From DATJUF01 sp035524095 (lineage in GTDB: Bacteria > Desulfobacterota > Binatia > Binatales > Binataceae), in assembly GCA_035524095.1 (NCBI GenBank), contig DATKPK010000208.1, positions 1-15,382 of the forward strand: 15,382 bases of DNA, written 5' to 3'. Below are positions 14,260 through 15,382 of the stretch, in pieces. A model generated the notes under the pieces. The model saw nothing but the letters and a program-made list of their open reading frames with translations, did not search any database and had not been told where the DNA came from. The position numbers and the translations under genes are program-made. How positions within the stretch are numbered: position 1 is the first letter of the stretch; each line of letters starts with the position of its first letter.

Positions 14260-14529
14260 TGCTCAATTGTCAACGGGATGAGGCCGAAATAACAGAGCAA
14301 GCCCCGCATGATTTTACCGTTACGGCCCTGTGCTCGCGTCGGCCAGCCTCCACTCAAAATCGGCGCAATGGAAAAAGCGGTTTTTGACTAACCTCTCTCG
14401 GCGGCAAGATTAGGATAGCCCGATTTCGACATAGGTCCTCAGCACCACTGAAAGTGTAAGGATCTTGTGTAGTGCGAGCTCTACTCTGCGACTATAAGAT
14501 GACGAGCCGAAATCGCTCCTTACTCGAAG

Positions 14530-15382
14530 TTATCGGTTGAGCGTCGGTGACGACCGCAAACGTGACGGTGTAATCCTCTGTTCGTCTTTTCGGGATGCCG
14601 TGCCGTCATCTTGGAAGGAACGCAAAATATCGGTCTTTGTCACTATGCCATCAAGCCGTCCGTCGCTGGATTGGACAAACAGCATCTGCCGCGAATCCTC
14701 CCGGGTCAGCATGCGCAGTACTTCCATGACATCGCATTCAGGTGCGATCCAATCGAGATGCCGATCGCATGCGTCGCCAACTTTCACCTCTCCCCAATGT
14801 TCTACGGGGATACGGCTTAGAATTGATACGCCGACTGTTCCAATCAGATGTTCGCGTTCACATACCGGAAAAATCGCATGATCGTGAGCCGATGCGATAC
14901 TCTCGGCAAATTCCCGTACCGTTGCTGGCGCCTCGACCGAGACGATCTGGCGCTGCATTACTTCGCGAACCGGAACACCGGTGATGCCGCTGAATCTGAC
15001 CGCTTCGTGGAGCCGCTGGTCTCCGGAAGCCGAAGCTTCGCCGGAAATTGCATAAGCGCATGCGGCGCCAATCAGGCTCGGAATGATGTACGAGTGTCCG
15101 CCGGTGGTCTCGGCCACGAAAACCACAGCAGTGAGCGGGGCCTTGTAGCCTGCGGCTATGAACGAAGCCATCCCGACAGCCGCGAAGAGGTCGAATGTCG
15201 TGGTGTGCAGCACTGACTGAGCGAACGCGCTTCCGAGCGCTCCACCAGAAAGTAACAGCGGTACGAACATCGCGCTCACACCACCGCTGCCGAGAGAAAA
15301 GAGTGTCGCGATCAGCTTCAGTATTGCGAATGCCAATAGTTCACTTGACGGAAGGGGCGTGGCAAGTACGGCACGCACCGCT
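14530..15382 (-). CDS. ClC chloride channel/transporter with CBS pair, 5'-truncated by the window
   Basis: The frame is open to the right edge, so the N-terminal half is outside the window; residue numbers count from the GTG at 15378. Residues ~11-115 are the last membrane helices of a ClC protein: LKLIATLFSLGSGGVSAMFVPLLLSGGALG (20-49, the anion-filter loop and helix N), MASFIAAGYKAPLTAVVFVAETTG (70-93) and SYIIPSLIGAACAYAIS (96-112). Two CBS domains follow (~135-195 and ~200-257, ending GIVTKTDILRSF), which commonly bind adenine nucleotides and gate transport. The usual GGIFAP segment reads VSAMFVP here, and the central Tyr expected after the last helix is not evident. It would move chloride or another anion across the inner membrane. 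It is separated from the MFS gene by 270 bp with no clear terminator. Confidence 0.9.
   Translation of the reverse strand, partial: AVRAVLATPLPSSELLAFAILKLIATLFSLGSGGVSAMFVPLLLSGGALGSAFAQSVLHTTTFDLFAAVGMASFIAAGYKAPLTAVVFVAETTGGHSYIIPSLIGAACAYAISGEASASGDQRLHEAVRFSGITGVPVREVMQRQIVSVEAPATVREFAESIASAHDHAIFPVCEREHLIGTVGVSILSRIPVEHWGEVKVGDACDRHLDWIAPECDVMEVLRMLTREDSRQMLFVQSSDGRLDGIVTKTDILRSFQDDGTASRKDEQRITPSRLRSSPTLNR

Noticed and set aside
14268..14273. Perfect minus-strand TTGACA just before the MFS start
   Set aside because: A -10 at proper spacing would fall inside the coding region and no TATAAT-like hexamer is there; probably chance.
14370..14388. AAAAA...TTTTT mini-hairpin between the ClC and MFS genes
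   Set aside because: The stem is only five A-T pairs, too weak for a terminator.
1..15382. CRISPR array, tRNA, rRNA, insertion sequence, toxin-antitoxin or phage-defence genes
   Set aside because: I looked for regular repeats, tRNA-like cloverleafs, transposase motifs and defence-type domains on both strands and saw none.

Overview
The window looks like chromosomal DNA from a GC-rich, Gram-negative environmental (probably soil) bacterium. The evidence is many exported proteins with AxA-type signal peptides, a predicted outer-membrane beta-barrel ending in Phe, and strong third-position G/C bias. Lipid, terpenoid or xenobiotic-type oxidation genes (two luciferase-like flavin monooxygenases, EthD, DUF1330, thiolase and a limonene-epoxide-hydrolase-type enzyme) fit a metabolically versatile lineage. 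Candidatus Binatota or another deltaproteobacteria-like soil group is possible, but this is a guess and the sequence does not prove it. I see no transposase, integrase, rRNA, tRNA, CRISPR array or transcriptional regulator.

Layout. (1) 1-2913, plus strand: the 3' part of a large protein with a C-terminal lytic-transglycosylase (SLT) domain, then 25 bp downstream a secreted phosphoesterase (acid phosphatase/phospholipase C family). (2) 3073-5156, minus strand: a three-gene envelope operon of a DUF2092 periplasmic protein, a Gly/Ser/Asn/Gln-rich exported protein joined to it by an ATGA stop/start overlap, and a small exported Cys-containing protein. (3) 5157-5551: a divergent intergenic region with an unusual double palindrome. 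(4) 5552-6988, plus strand: a small exported helical protein and a predicted outer-membrane beta-barrel, 39 bp apart. (5) 7102-12626: a catabolic block. LLM oxidoreductase 1 is on the plus strand. It converges, across a 13-bp-stem hairpin, on a minus-strand set of DUF1330, LLM oxidoreductase 2 and tandem EthD. Divergent from that set are a plus-strand thiolase and an epoxide-hydrolase-like enzyme, closed by a clear intrinsic terminator. (6) 12736-14259, minus strand: a DHA2-family drug/solute exporter. (7) 14530 to the window end, minus strand: the C-terminal half of a ClC chloride channel/transporter with two CBS domains.

How it may work together (inference): the block at 7102-12626 carries flavin-dependent oxygenation (LLM), small dimeric alpha+beta-barrel helpers (EthD x2, DUF1330), epoxide opening (LEH-type) and thiolytic C-C cleavage. 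This is a plausible partial route for oxidising a terpenoid, steroid or branched alicyclic substrate to acyl-CoA. The neighbouring MFS pump could export a toxic substrate or intermediate. Regions 2 and 4 look like cell-envelope functions unrelated to the catabolic block.
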